Shown here: positions 12,690 through 23,540 of the stretch, piece by piece
Numbering within the stretch: position 1 is the stretch's first letter
How the letters are laid out: every line of letters starts with the position of its first letter
Origin: Sphagnum compactum
Taxonomy: Eukaryota > Bryophyta > Sphagnopsida > Sphagnales
NCBI GenBank assembly: GCA_965153455.1
Contig: OZ234497.1
Location: 18,159,872 to 18,223,871, forward strand
DNA: 64,000 bases
Reading direction: 5' to 3'
Notes under the pieces: generated by a model
The model's input: the letters and a program-made list of their open reading frames with translations, nothing else
What the model was told of the DNA's origin: nothing
The model's database searches: none
Position numbers and translations under genes: made by a program

Positions 12690-13460
12690 GTCTTTCTATG
12701 GATTCAAGTAATAATCTGAATGTGCATTTGAACCATGGTTTGTTGGGATAATTTTAAAAAGTTGGAGCAATATCTACAAACCAATGGAATCAACTATGGG
12801 AGCAACATTGGAAGATGCACAACATCGAGAAGAAGTCATGGTTGTAAGTGAGTTTGACTTCCCTTTTTCGAGGTTTGACATTTTGCCAAAAGTTGGAATA
12901 GTCATCCTATGGTTGCTAGGATTTGGGGTAGTCCACATAGTGCGCTTGGATTTGGATCGAACACGGGTGGGTGATGTGTCTATCCTTGTAGCACATTTCG
13001 ATTTAAACTCAAGAATTCAGGTCTAGCTGAAGACTGGTGATGGCATAGGAAATTGGACAATAGTAACCTAAGGACATATCATATTTCTTTTCTACCATCT
13101 TTGTCCAGCCCACTAATTATTGAGTTGCATGAAAGAAGTGAAACAATGCTTAGGGTAGGAGATTTATGGATTCCAATTGCTATTGTTTTGCCTCATCACA
13201 AAATTAGGATTTTCTTGCCTAGAATTGAAAAGTTATTTGTTGTAGGAGATAAGGTGTTGCAAATAGAGCACACATGAAAAGAACCTAGTATATTAGTTTG
13301 GAGGTTAGGTAAGGATTCTAAAGGTGAATGGATGTGGAACTTTGAGCATGAAGATAAAATGCACTATAGTTTACAATAACTATTTATTGGTTCGTTCATT
13401 ATGCTGAATGATGACCAAGATATAAAATTGTACTAAAATAAGATAGGAATAGGCTAACAA
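12690..13460. other. Region upstream of gag, function unknown
   Basis: Two short + strand frames (12784-13026 and 13053-13277) are open, but neither has a motif I recognise. The position directly before gag suggests leader or LTR-derived sequence of the retroelement, which is inference only: I could not find a matching copy downstream of 22420. Confidence 0.3.
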
Positions 13461-13464
13461 AATG

Positions 13465-14260
13465 ACTAGTTCGAAAGGCATGGATAGGTTGTTTTAGGGA
13501 AAGGAATTTGAAGATGTGATTGATTGGATTGAAAGGTTGGAGATGGTTGTAGAAGTATAAAACTATGATGAAGTAAAATTCTACAAAATTGATCTTCTCA
13601 ATTTGAGAGGTAAGGCGAAGGAATGGTATAAGTGCATTGAGCCTGTTCCTACAGATTGGGCTGCACTGAAGTTTGCCATGGAACATAAGTATGGAGCTAT
13701 GGACCTTGAAAAAATAAGAATAAGGCTTGATGTAGTTAAACAAAAACCAAGATAGCTGGTGCAACTACAAGATAGATTGGAGTAATTGTTTACAAAGGGG
13801 AAAATCAAGGAGGTGGAGCAGAGACAACAATTTCTGTCCAGATTGAAGCCATAAATTAAACACCATATGAACCTCTCAAGAAGGAACAAAAGGAATTCAT
13901 GAGTGGAGAAGACTCAGTAGTTGAAAAATGGGTGCAAGTACTTAGCAATTCCTTGGTCAAGTTCTTCAAGAGACAAACAAAGTTGTAGCCAATAGCTACA
14001 TTAGGGGGATCTACCAATTTCAATGGGTGCCAAATTTGCAAAAGGATCACCAAGCCATGACCTATCCAAAGTATGTTAATTACTAGTCAAAATGCCAAAA
14101 ATGTGGAGGATTGCACAAAACAAAGAACTATGGTCTAAGGTGCAACTTCTATGGAAGGATGGGGCATGTTGAAGACAAATGTTGAAAAAAATCCTAAGAG
14201 TGGAACCATTTTTGCAAACTTTCTAAAGGTCATTGTTGATGATGAAGAAGCAACTTTGGG
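13465..14260 (+). pseudogene. Decayed Ty3/gypsy-type gag
   Basis: Read from ATG 13465, the frame carries EFEDVIDWIERLEMVVE and then KAKEWYKC.EPVP.DWAALK, the pattern of the plant retrotransposon gag (capsid) domain. Stops occur at 13498, 13558, 13753 and later, so it cannot make a full protein. A degraded nucleic-acid-binding knuckle follows at about 14128-14172 (CNFYGRMGHVEDKC), where the second Cys of CX2CX4HX4C is Tyr. It is the first module of the element whose protease, RT, RNase H and integrase lie at 16153-22420. Distance to the protease is about 2 kb, much more than usual, because foreign DNA including a hydrolase fragment sits between them. Confidence 0.75.
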
Positions 14261-14893
14261 GCACATTTTTTATAAAATGAGCCAAGGACTACATGTACAC
14301 GCATAAAATCTTACACCCCAATGACTTTGAAAAACGATTACATCAGTGGTAAGGATTAAAATTTAATGAAATCACTTTCAAAATGTTTATATATTTATGG
14401 ATTTTCATCACAATGAATTTCATGCAATTTCATTAAGTTTCATTAGTCATAAAGTGTATAGTAAGGAGTGGACAATTTGATGTGGACAAGGTTTTAAAAT
14501 TTTCAATGTCCTCTATCTTATGCAAAACTAAACCATTAATTCTAAAAAATTGTGGATGACCATATATTGATGATTATGAGGGCATGGTATCATTAAAAAT
14601 TTGGATATGAAACAGCAACTAGTACCATAGAGAAGTGGCCGTCCGAGAGTGGCTTCACCAACTGGAACCAAAACCAGTGGCTACTTGTACCAAAAAACAA
14701 GTCTAGAAATGTTCCAAAAAACTCTTGAGGAAGACACAAGTGCCTAGTTTGGCCTGCAATTTCTTCAGTAAATGGGCACTAGAAAAACATAGGATCTGGC
14801 AGCCTCTGCTGTGTTTGGAACCAAAGTGTATCAGGTCTACAACAAGTAGGTGTGTAGGGTTTTCTTGCAGATGAGTGGTGAGTAAATGTTTTG

Positions 14894-15440
14894 ATGGCAC
14901 TTTTTGGATGGAACAGGGCTTTTGCGGCGGTTTGTCTTGGTGTTGATAGCTGCAGCTGTAGGATTAGTGTACAAGGCCATAACTCCACCTCCAGTAAAGG
15001 TGCTGAATAGCATCAATGGACCCCAAGTGACTGCCAAGCGAGTGCAGTTGCCGGATGGTCGGTTTTTGGCATATGAAGAAAGTGGTGTGCCTGCTGACTT
15101 GGCCAAAGTGAATGTGATCTCCATCCATGGCGGTGGTGGATCCCGACACAACACTCTCCCCGCTTCTAAGGTTTCTTCATTGTGCTACTTGGAGGCATTT
15201 TATACAATGTTTGATGTGCAATAACTAGAGCACCTTGGTGCATGCTAGGTGGGAACCCTAACAACCCAGTTACATATATAAGAGGATAAGTATGTAGACC
15301 ATTGTTGTATAAGTTGTGATTCAAGTCCTCAGGTAGGGGCCAAACTGTCATAAGAGTGATGTAAGTATATGTGCATGACAGGATTTGGTGGAGAAACTTG
15401 GTATCCACTTTGTGACTTTTGACCGAGCTGGTTATGATTG
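14894..15440 (+). pseudogene. Alpha/beta hydrolase gene fragment (frameshifted, truncated)
   Basis: The first exon starts at ATG 14894 (MALFGWNRAFA), then needs a one-base shift near 14930 to continue as LIAAAVGLVYKAITPPPVKV, a membrane-anchor-like N-terminus. It runs on to RVQLPDGRFLAYEESGVP and ISIHGGGGSRHN, a segment matching the HG oxyanion region of plant alpha/beta hydrolases. The exon ends AAG at 15170 before 'gtttct'. After a 211-bp intron ending 'gacag', exon 2 (15382-about 15438) encodes DLVEKLGIHFVTFDRAGYD and then loses homology, just before the GESD segment expected in this family. The nucleophile-Ser half is absent. An intron is retained, so it was moved as DNA, not through mRNA. 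It lies between gag and protease of the retroelement. Confidence 0.7.
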
Positions 15441-15449
15441 TTTTGTTTT

Positions 15450-16140
15450 AATTTCCATGATAGTCATTTTTAGTTGTCTAAATGTGCTTTTGATCATTAA
15501 AATTACATAATTTGAAGAATTTCATCAAAGAAAAAAAATAGTATAAGCGAAGGCAAGGTTGCGTTTTCATGAATACTGAATGTGTCATATAAGATTACTT
15601 GTTTTTTTTGTGAATATTTTTTGCTCCATTTGGAATGATGTTAAAAAAAGGTATGTTTGATAATCACAATGTATAATGTATCATTGAAGGTTTGAAACAC
15701 ATTATTTGAAAAATATTGACATGTCTGCTTTTGTTGAAATTTACACACTTAATTTATTTGAAAATTTATGATTAAAAAATAGATTTAATTGCATATTGTT
15801 TGAAAATTCATGGAAACACATGTGAATTAAACTTTTCAAGTTGGCACTATCATTCTATAATTAATGGGCCCTATCCAAAACATGAAGGCCATGTTTCAAA
15901 CTTGAAAAAACATAGTCCTTAGAAAGGACTTGCATCTTGGGGCAAGTCTCCTTTTATTGCGAATGCACCCTTTGGCCCAACTAAATAGGATCTATGGTCT
16001 TAACTACAACATGTTTTCTCATGTGAGGGTGCCCAAAAGAAATCCATGAATGTACCTTTAGATGCAGCACCTAATGTAAAAAATAAATACATAATCCTGG
16101 AACTGGAGGTGATGGGGGTGATGTCTAGCTAGGACTTGAT
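15450..16140. other. Non-coding DNA between hydrolase fragment and protease
   Basis: AT-rich from 15450 to 15880 with no coding potential. From about 16028 the frame can be read as the start of the pol polyprotein (RVPKRNPHE...), so the boundary between foreign DNA and the retroelement probably lies between 15450 and 16030. No terminal repeats were recognised at the edge. Confidence 0.35.
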
Positions 16141-16152
16141 AGAGGCAGCAAC

Positions 16153-16690
16153 ATGAAATCAAAAATCCTTTCCCATTTCATAAAGGGAAAAAAATCTTTG
16201 AATCCAATGGAAACAATTCTAACAATACCCGATGAGTTGGAATATATGGAAAGATTAGTGAAATTGGTAAGAAAGAAAATAGATGAAGCGTTACCCTTAA
16301 ATCGGGTGAGATCTATTGCACCAACAGTTCCCAACTTGAGGAGAATCAGCATCAACTGGAGTTGCACCAGGACTATCCATCTATTGGTCGAAATGAACAA
16401 CTACATCATAGAAGGACTGATTGACACTGGAGCTTCAATGTCAATCATAGCTACTAGTGGAGTTAGAGAATTGGGCATTATGCACAAGGTGATGGGTTCA
16501 AAGCTTATAAGATTGCCTTAGGAGTTGTGATTCAAATGATGGGAAAAATCAGCAAATTGCTGATCTATGTAGGAAAAATGGTGTACAAAATGGACTTCGT
16601 GGTGGTGGACACAAATGGGTATGATGTTTTGTTAAGCTTGGATTTCTTGATCAATATAAGAGGTGTTGTTGACATTGAATGATAACTTAT
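16153..16690 (+). pseudogene. Decayed Ty3/gypsy aspartic protease
   Basis: The frame 16153-16521 includes EGLIDTGASMSIIATSGVRE: the active-site triad D-T-G is at 16423-16431 followed by Ala-Ser. After a frameshift near 16520 it continues as MGKISKLLIYVGK and then VVVDTNGYDVLLSLDFLI, the second conserved block of retroelement proteases. It ends at stops near 16680. Upstream residues (LVRKKIDEALPLNRVRSIAP) belong to the gag-pol linker. A retroviral-type protease would cleave the polyprotein, but frameshifts and stops show the element is dead. Confidence 0.75.
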
Positions 16691-17016
16691 ACAAATATGC
16701 CATGGACCAGGGCTGATGTGCAAGCTTACCTTGAATATGGTGAAAATGCTTCAACGGATGAATGATCATTTGATTTTTGAGCTTCAATCAATGCAAATCC
16801 GAGACCAATTGGAATATGAAAGCATTCAGGGTAAGGGAAATCTGGGGCAAGGACTTCAATATGAACTCTTATAACCATATAAAGAAATTCGGTCTGATTT
16901 TAAGTCAATTGATGACGATGAGGAAGATTTTGATGAAAATGTAGGGGATAATAAACTTAGGCTGATTTTGTAAGAGAAAAAGATAAGAAAAATGGAGTTG
17001 AAGGGTGAAAACACAC
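16690..17016 (+). pseudogene. Decayed pol linker of the Ty3/gypsy element
   Basis: Acidic, low-complexity coding-like sequence (for example DDDEEDFDEN near 16910-16945) between protease and reverse transcriptase. It matches the expected spacer of this polyprotein in position and composition only. It is interrupted at 17017 by a MITE-like insertion. Confidence 0.4.
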
Positions 17017-17322
17017 TAAGGTGTAATATTTTCCGACATATGTGGAGTCCATACTAATTTTAAAATAAAAGTCCATATACACTATAATGGAATACATTAT
17101 ATTGCACAAGTCATATGGCAAAGCTAAATAATTTTTTTGAGATTCTAAACTTATCCAATGATAAATAATTGTATCAAAAATTTACATTTAAAAAATGAGA
17201 AGTTGAATTATTAATTCAAATGAATAAAAGATTTTATAAAAAAATTCATATTTCATTGTATATCTCAATTTATGGTTTTCAAAAAATTTCAAAATTGTCT
17301 TCCTTTGTATAATGTCACCTTA
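17017..17322. mobile_element. MITE-like insertion with TAAGGTG ends
   Basis: The segment begins TAAGGTGTAATATTTTCC and ends with the reverse complement of TAAGGTGACATTATA, so the outer seven bases are inverted and further bases partly match. It is 306 bp, AT-rich and non-coding, and lies in the pol linker. No clear target-site duplication was found. A second segment with related ends lies at 18054-18305, which supports a small non-autonomous family. Confidence 0.4.
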
Positions 17323-17439
17323 CAAAACCATTCTTAACCACGTATCATTCTGAGAAGAATCAGAGGTTAATAATGCAAATTTAGGCATTGGTTTTTTTTG
17401 GGCAAAATGTGCCCAAGTACCTCAGAATATGCTTGCAAG

Positions 17440-18053
17440 GTGACCTTACTAGTCAAAAATGATGGTCCAAGAGACGCTTTTGTGTGATTACAAACCTTTA
17501 AACTTACAGACCTAGAAAGATGCATTCCCTATGTAGCTTATTGATGACATCCTCAACCAATTGGGACAATCTAAGTATTATTCTACACTAGATTTGCAAA
17601 ATGGCTTTTGGTAGATTTAGATGGCGCCAAAGGTCATTAAGAAGACTGTAATCATAATGAAATTAGGGCTTTATGATTGGATAGTGATGCCATTTGGTTT
17701 TAAAAATGCCATGAAAACTTTCATTCAAATAATGACAAAAGGTTTTCAGAAATGGATGCAACAACTTTTGAAGGTCTCTGTGGATGACCTAAATGTCCAT
17801 AATGCCTTTTGGTTTGAACACTTGAAGCACCTACATTCGGTGTTGACAAGATTAAAGGAAGCAAATCTAAAATTCAACCCTAACCAATGTGTTTTTATTG
17901 TTAAACGCATACGTTTCTTAGGACATGTAATTAGTCAAAAAGGAACTATGCACCATCCCTTGAAGATAAGGGCAATGGTGGAGTTTCCTGTGTCGACCTA
18001 GATCACAGATGTCCGTGCATTTTTAGGGCTGACTAGTTACTATCAAAATTATA
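17440..18053 (+). pseudogene. Decayed Ty3/gypsy reverse transcriptase
   Basis: Fingers and palm motifs are readable across stops and shifts: LLVKNDGPRDAF (about 17447), LIDDILNQLGQ and STLDLQNGFW (17540-17615), then an open stretch 17621-18001 with YDWIVMPFGFKNA, the catalytic-site region SVDDLNVH (normally FVDD or YVDD), and NLKFNPNQCVF...FLGHVISQKG. At 18005-18053 it continues TDVRAFLGLTSYYQNYS, the start of the connection domain, where an insertion breaks it. Family knowledge places this in the plant Ty3/gypsy group. Multiple stops make it inactive. Confidence 0.85.
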
Positions 18054-18305
18054 GTAAGGTCCATATTTTTTATGGTGTACCAAAATCTTGTCACAACATC
18101 ACCATTTTTTGTCTTTTTTACTTAGTCCTTTTTTATCATGTAAAGACACATATATGGATGATTATGATGGAATCTAAAATTATAATAGTTTAAAATATAG
18201 TCCTTTTGAAAATTTTGACAACTTTTGGCTTATTATTTTTTATGGGGATTAAATATAAGGTAAAAAAGGACTACAATAAGGACTAGGCCCTTTTCGTCCT
18301 ATGTG
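18054..18305. mobile_element. MITE-like insertion between RT and RNase H
   Basis: Coding homology stops after NYS (18053) and resumes with KGFSPIKGYA at about 18306, exactly where the protein should be continuous. The ~250 bp in between is non-coding. It begins TAAGGTCCATATTTTTTATGG and ends with the reverse complement of TAAGGTGTTACC, so the outer six bases are inverted. The trinucleotide TAA lies at both edges and may be a 3-bp target duplication. The family is uncertain. Confidence 0.5.
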
Positions 18306-19450
18306 GTAACACCTTAAAGGATTTTCACCCATTAAGGGGTATGCAAATATTACTACTCCCTTGTTTGAACTAACAAAAAAGGATGTAAATTTCAAGTGGG
18401 TACCCATTTGTGAAGGTCCTTTGAAACATTGAAGAGGGCATTAGTGGAAACACTGATCTTATATTGACCAAATTTCAACAAAGCCTTCATACTAGACGTG
18501 GACTATCAACTAGGGGGTTGGACGTAATTCTATCATAGAAAGATAAGAGATAAAAGCATGTAATCACCTATGTTAATAAAAGACTTTCATCAATGCAAAG
18601 GCGTTTCCATCCCATGGAAGGGGAATGTTATGCACTCATTTGGGGAATTATGCTCTTCAAACAATGTCTACACAAAAACCACTTCACATTAAAAATTGAC
18701 CATAAGCCCTTGGAGTGGTTGGCAACAATGTCATATGCTTATGGAATACGGGGTAGGTGGATTGACACATTGTGTAGGACTTTGATTTCAAGATCATACA
18801 TCGAGCAAAAGCCAAACATGGCAATGTATATGTGTTTAGTCATAACCCTATCAATTTTGCAGCTGAGGATGAAGATTTTGTGAATGAAACTTAAGACATT
18901 CAAATGCTTAAAGAAATGGGGAATCAGTTTTGGATTGGGAGGAGATGTTTTAGACATCAAGAAATAGTCACTTTCATATTGAGATTCCACAAATCTTCAT
19001 GATGGAATCAAAAGAACATGATGCGAAAATTGAAGTAGTTAAGGGACAAGTTGGCAATGGAGCACTAGGTGCTATTGAAACCTCTTAAGCACACAGGAAG
19101 AAAAGAAAGGGGTTGCCGAAAACTTCTAGACAAATGACATATTTAATTAATGTCAATTTGCACTTGGAGTTAGCTATGGTTGTTCAAAAGATGGTGGAAA
19201 TTGGGGATGATAATGGAGAATTTTTAGGAGCAAAGGAGGATGACAATTGGGACAATGAATGTAAATTCGACATTTGGCAAGATGTCAATTGCTTCACTAT
19301 CTTGAAATGGGGAAGGTTATTTGATGAATGTACAACATAGGAATCAAACCGAGTTTAAAAATGCATCTTTAATCACTATTGGCATAGAGAAGCTTTGATT
19401 TTCAAGGGACTTATTGTGCCAAAACTTGATGAATGGAAATAGACAATAGA
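18306..19450 (+). pseudogene. Decayed RNase H and pol tether region
   Basis: Resumes the pol frame with PLFELTKKDVNFKW, passes several stops, then shows HVITYVNKRLSSMQRRFHP, EGECYALIWGIMLFKQCL and LKIDHKPLEWLATMS (18550-18735), the typical RNase H block of Ty3/gypsy elements. The segment 18880-19450 holds the acidic tether before integrase; a short frame at 19113-19340 is part of it. Confidence 0.75.
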
Positions 19451-19793
19451 GGATATGCATTTTGAACTTGGACATTTCAATGAACAACACACCTTAGTAG
19501 AGATTTGCAAGGTATTATTGGCATAATTGTATGGACGAAATTAGTATAATGGTGAAAACATGCCAGTAGTGTCAAATGGTGAAGAGGATAAGGAGCAATA
19601 AGTCTAATGTTGAGGAATTCAAGAACATACCCATTCATGACTTGTTTTACTGGATTGCGTTAAATACAGCTAGTCCTCTTCCTAAGACTAAAAATGGCAA
19701 TAAATACATCTTGGTAGCCATTGATCATTACTCAAAGTGGTGTGAGGTTAAGGCGACACCTAATCACATTGCTACCACGATTGCTAAGTTTTT
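19450..19793 (+). pseudogene. Decayed integrase, N-terminal part
   Basis: The His side of the zinc-binding HHCC domain is visible as ELGHFNEQHTLVEIC near 19462, and 'CQ*CQMVKRIR' near 19562 marks the Cys pair. The core starts with PIHDLFYWIALNTASPLP and continues ILVAIDHYSKWCEVKATPNH, which contains the first catalytic Asp region, until ATTIAKF. It is cut there by the CACTA element at 19794; homology resumes at 21698 in the frame expected after removal of the insert and one target-site copy. Confidence 0.8.
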
Positions 19794-21694
19794 CATTTGA
19801 AGAAATCTTCAAATATATGACTGACTTTATGTTTAGTATTCCAATCATAAAGGATTAAAATCACTAATAACCTTAAAATCATTATGGACGAGTTGTTGAA
19901 GACAATAGTTGTTTAAGACATGATGTGTCAATGATGTGGCACATTTCATTCATTATTCATAAAGGACATATGTGAAATCATTAGTCATAGTTTAACCATT
20001 GTGTAATTGTTTTTTATTATTGCAAATTATAATAATTAATAATATTATAATGTAAATAATAAGATATATTTTTATTTCTTTTATTTTTAATTTCATTATT
20101 TTCATCCTATCAATTGTTAACACATGTCACCACCTAAGGTAGGTTTAAAACTATTTTAAATGGTTAAATAGACCACCTAATCTACCTAAATAGGCATTTA
20201 ACCTAGGTAGTTTGATCAGGTATGGAATATTCAATCAATATTCCATTGTTGACCACAACAATGTCATTTGTGAAGTTTGATCCTTGGACCCCAAGGATGG
20301 AATTGAATTCCTTTACCACCAAGCCACCCCACTTATTGTGTAAACAATCTAATGTTTATTTTATTTACACCATATTTCATTTAAACATTACACACAACCT
20401 CAAATTTGATGATTCATAAATTGTCCAAATGAAAAATTAAAATCTTATTCATAAATTTCCTTCAATAATGTACATGAATTATTATATATTTATATGTATG
20501 TATGTATGTGTAAAAATGTGAATTATTTTTTTAAAAAATGAAATTTGTTATTGAATAATATTTCAATGACCATTCTTTAGAAAAAAAAAAATCAAACACA
20601 TGATTTGTAAATGGAAAAACCTTTGTGGGTAGTACAAAAATAAATAAAGTATATATTTCGTATCTTAATCTTTCATTTGATTTATGAATTTATATTATAC
20701 AAAATGTCTTCCAATATATTATAATTTTATTAATAACTTTTATGAATCATATGAATCCATAAAATTTATCCACATAAAATACTTATAAATGGATCTTAAA
20801 TCAATTATAATATTTAAATTTCCATATATAATAAATGTTTAAAATATTATTCATATTAAATTTATATACACATTAAATTTAAATATTTAAATTATAATTT
20901 AAAAAATAAAAAATATTTTTTATTATAAATTTTATTCAATTTACACATATACTTTAATATAATTGTGTAATATTTATTTATATACATGGAGTATATAAAG
21001 TTTTACTTAAATTGATGATAAAATTTAATGTGAAAATAAATTATATATTTACCACATTTTACATTTCTATTTTATTTTTAAATTATAGTTTTAAAAAATA
21101 GTTTTTAGTATATCATTTTTTATTAGTAAAATTTATTTCAATGTGTAATAATTAATTTACTCATATAAAATATTTTTAAATGCATCATACATCAAATATG
21201 TTCCAAAAATATATGATTAAAGTTTTTATATTACTTATATGTATAATATTAGTTGAAATAAGTTCCCTACATATTGTAATTCCTTATGTGTGAACTTATA
21301 ATGATCGTCATTTTTTAATCATTGTAAAATAATTTTATAATCACATTATGTATGGAATGACACATCATTTTGTCCATGTCATTTGCATAGCCATTTTTTA
21401 GTTATATTTGAAATGATTTTATTTTAATCACATTTTCATATGATATTTTAGACATCCACGTCATTTTGTGATTAATCGTGAATGCCATATGGATGAAAAC
21501 TTGTAATGAAAAAACGACATCATCTTTCATGTTACCATGTCATCGTCTACTAGTCAAATGCACCACTAATATATGACTACAACTTTTTACACTTAGGATT
21601 TGAAGTAATATCCTATTATTGTAATCAATTACTAATTGTTTAAGACATTTAATCATTGATTTATTGGTTGCATAAGACAAGATTTCTTCTAGTG
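19794..21694. mobile_element. Non-autonomous CACTA (En/Spm-type) element, 1.9 kb
   Basis: The right end, read on the - strand, is CACTAGAAGAAATCTTG, matching the known CACTA-superfamily terminus. The left end is CATTTGAAGAAATCTTC, the same motif with two changes. The trinucleotide TTT flanks both sides (19791-19793 and 21695-21697), the 3-bp target duplication known for this superfamily. The element interrupts the integrase gene, whose frame is continuous once the insert and one TTT are discounted. The interior is very AT-rich and encodes no transposase. It carries a TACCTA-rich tract (20130-20215) and a tRNA-like patch (20262-20342), so other elements may be nested inside. Confidence 0.8.
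20262..20342 (-). repeat. tRNA-like (SINE-type) patch inside CACTA element
   Basis: Read on the - strand: an A-box-like GTGGCTTGGTGGTAAAGG and, about 35 bases on, AGGATCAAACTT as a poor B-box. It lies next to a TACCTA-rich tract, the same neighbour relationship seen at 1316-1520. No full tRNA fold is present. Confidence 0.35.
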
Positions 21695-21697
21695 TTT

Positions 21698-22420
21698 AGA
21701 GGATGATATTATTTGTTGAATTGGTGTTCCAAAATGTTTATTGATTAACAAGGGTAAAGAGTGGGTTAAAAAATTTGACAATTGTGTAAAATTTATGGGA
21801 TCCAACATTAGTTCATAGTACCTTAGTGGAACCGTTGCAATGGGATGGAAAAATAGATGATCAAGACTATCAAGCATGGTATCATTGTGTTATCTAGACT
21901 TCTAGAATATGCCGAAAGTTGGGACTTACAATTGTAGTAGGTGTTATTTGGTTACGGGTGTGGAATGTAAGCAAGTACCAAATTTTCACCTTTTATGATT
22001 CTTATTGGATGCGCACCTAGACTTAAGATGTACAATCATTTGAGCATGTTGACACAAGAGTTTGATGCAGAAGTAGGTGTGGGTAGATGGTAGAGCAAGT
22101 AATTGCCAAGATGGAATTGATTGCTGGGATGCACAAGGCCATTCTTGGGAATGTTGAAAAGGCGTAACAAAAGCAAAAGAAGATTTATTCACTATAGAAG
22201 GGAGGCAAATGTTTCCAAGGTTTGTTGTTGGGAAGGATATGGTGAAGATCATGAAGAAACTAGGCCCAAAAAAAACCCTTAAGGCAAATTGAGAAGGGTC
22301 ATATTTGTTTGATGGATATGCTTATGGGAAAAATAAAGAAGATTCAAAAGAACGAGGATGTATTTGTATCATTAAGGGGTTGGAAGAGTTCACAGTAGTA
22401 GAAATCTTGACATTTGCAAT
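21698..22420 (+). pseudogene. Decayed integrase, C-terminal part
   Basis: The core resumes with EDDIIC, a stop, then IGVPKCLLINKGKEWVKKFD (21700-21780), the segment that normally holds the second catalytic Asp, here apparently Asn. Further frames are broken. The C-terminal domain is recognisable from about 22090 to 22420: KMELIAGMHKAILGNVEKA, KDMVKIMKKLGPKKTLKANW and SYLFDGYAYGK...CICIIKGLEEF, a pattern typical of the plant Ty3/gypsy integrase tail. This marks the 3' end of the pol gene. No matching LTR was found beyond it. Confidence 0.7.
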
Positions 22421-22429
22421 CATTCCATG

Positions 22430-23540
22430 TGTGACTATATGCGACTAAATGTTGCTTATGACTATGAATGGTTGCATATGTGACTATTTTTCAAATTTGC
22501 ATGGATTTTGGTCTTCCTTTTGACTAGTTGCGACTATGTAGGTAGACAAATAGTACATAGGTAGGCACCTAATAATTAAGTAGGTAGGTATGTACATAAT
22601 AGGTAGGTATGTAGGGTGTATGTACCTAGTACGTAAATAGGTAGGTATTTAGTAGGTAGGTATATATATATATATATATGTACTATTAAATAGTATATAC
22701 ATGTAGCTACTAGGTAGCATATGTACCTTATGCAACTATAATGTGATTACTTTGGTTGCATGTGCTACTAAAACGTATATATGATGTAAAAAATACAAAA
22801 ACATCATGAAAAATCAACCTATCTATTTACTAAGTACCTACATACATATATAACTACATACCCACTAGCTACCTACTAGGTTATTTAATCATAAATAATT
22901 ATTTAAAGGATATATAAAAAGTATTTAAAATAAATAATTATGTAGAGGCTATTTAAATATGTACTTAAAATAAATATGATCTAAATAGGTACCTAGTACA
23001 AACTTATGCTATTTAGTAGGTAGGCTATGTAATAGTATGTGCTAGGGAATAGTTACAACTAGGCTACAACTATGCAACTAAAATTTTATCCCATATTATT
23101 TATTTTCCCTTTCAAGTTTACAAACTATATAAGTAGATTGATTTGATGTAGTAAACACATTCAATTTTTTCAATTGCCATATGGGAGGAGCTAATCACAT
23201 AGGCTCCACCCAAAAGGCTAAACTTAAAATAAAATAGGATTTTGTTGTAAAAGTTTTAGACCTAGACCTACTTACTTATCTAGCTAAGTTAGACCTATGA
23301 CTAGGTGGCCGAGGCTTAGCCTAGGTGCCACGTGGCCTATTATGATTAGCCTAGCCCAAAACTAGGCTAGGTACCTTAGGCATCTAGCTAGGCTAGGTGG
23401 CCTAACCTAGGTCTAGCCTAGGTGCCACATGGCCTATTATAAATGGTCCAACCTTAAACTAACCCTAAATGATTATAGGGCAAAAGTAAGGGACCCTTAG
23501 GAAATTTCCTATCTTTTTTCCTTTCATTTCATTTAGTCTT
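22430..23540. repeat. Low-complexity tracts: GTAGGTA, CTAGGT and (TA)n
   Basis: 22430-22520 repeats 'gactat' and 'gcgact' words. 22540-23040 is rich in 'gtaggtag' and 'ctacctac', with a (TA)9-10 run at 22660-22680. 23260-23460 is rich in 'ctagg', and the segment 'ctaggtgccac.tggcctatta' occurs twice 97 bp apart (23321 and 23418). No gene is supported. Confidence 0.6.

Noticed and set aside
12690-23540. Long terminal repeats of the Ty3/gypsy element
   Set aside because: I compared the flanks of gag and of the integrase tail by eye and found no matching direct repeat; a dot plot would be needed.
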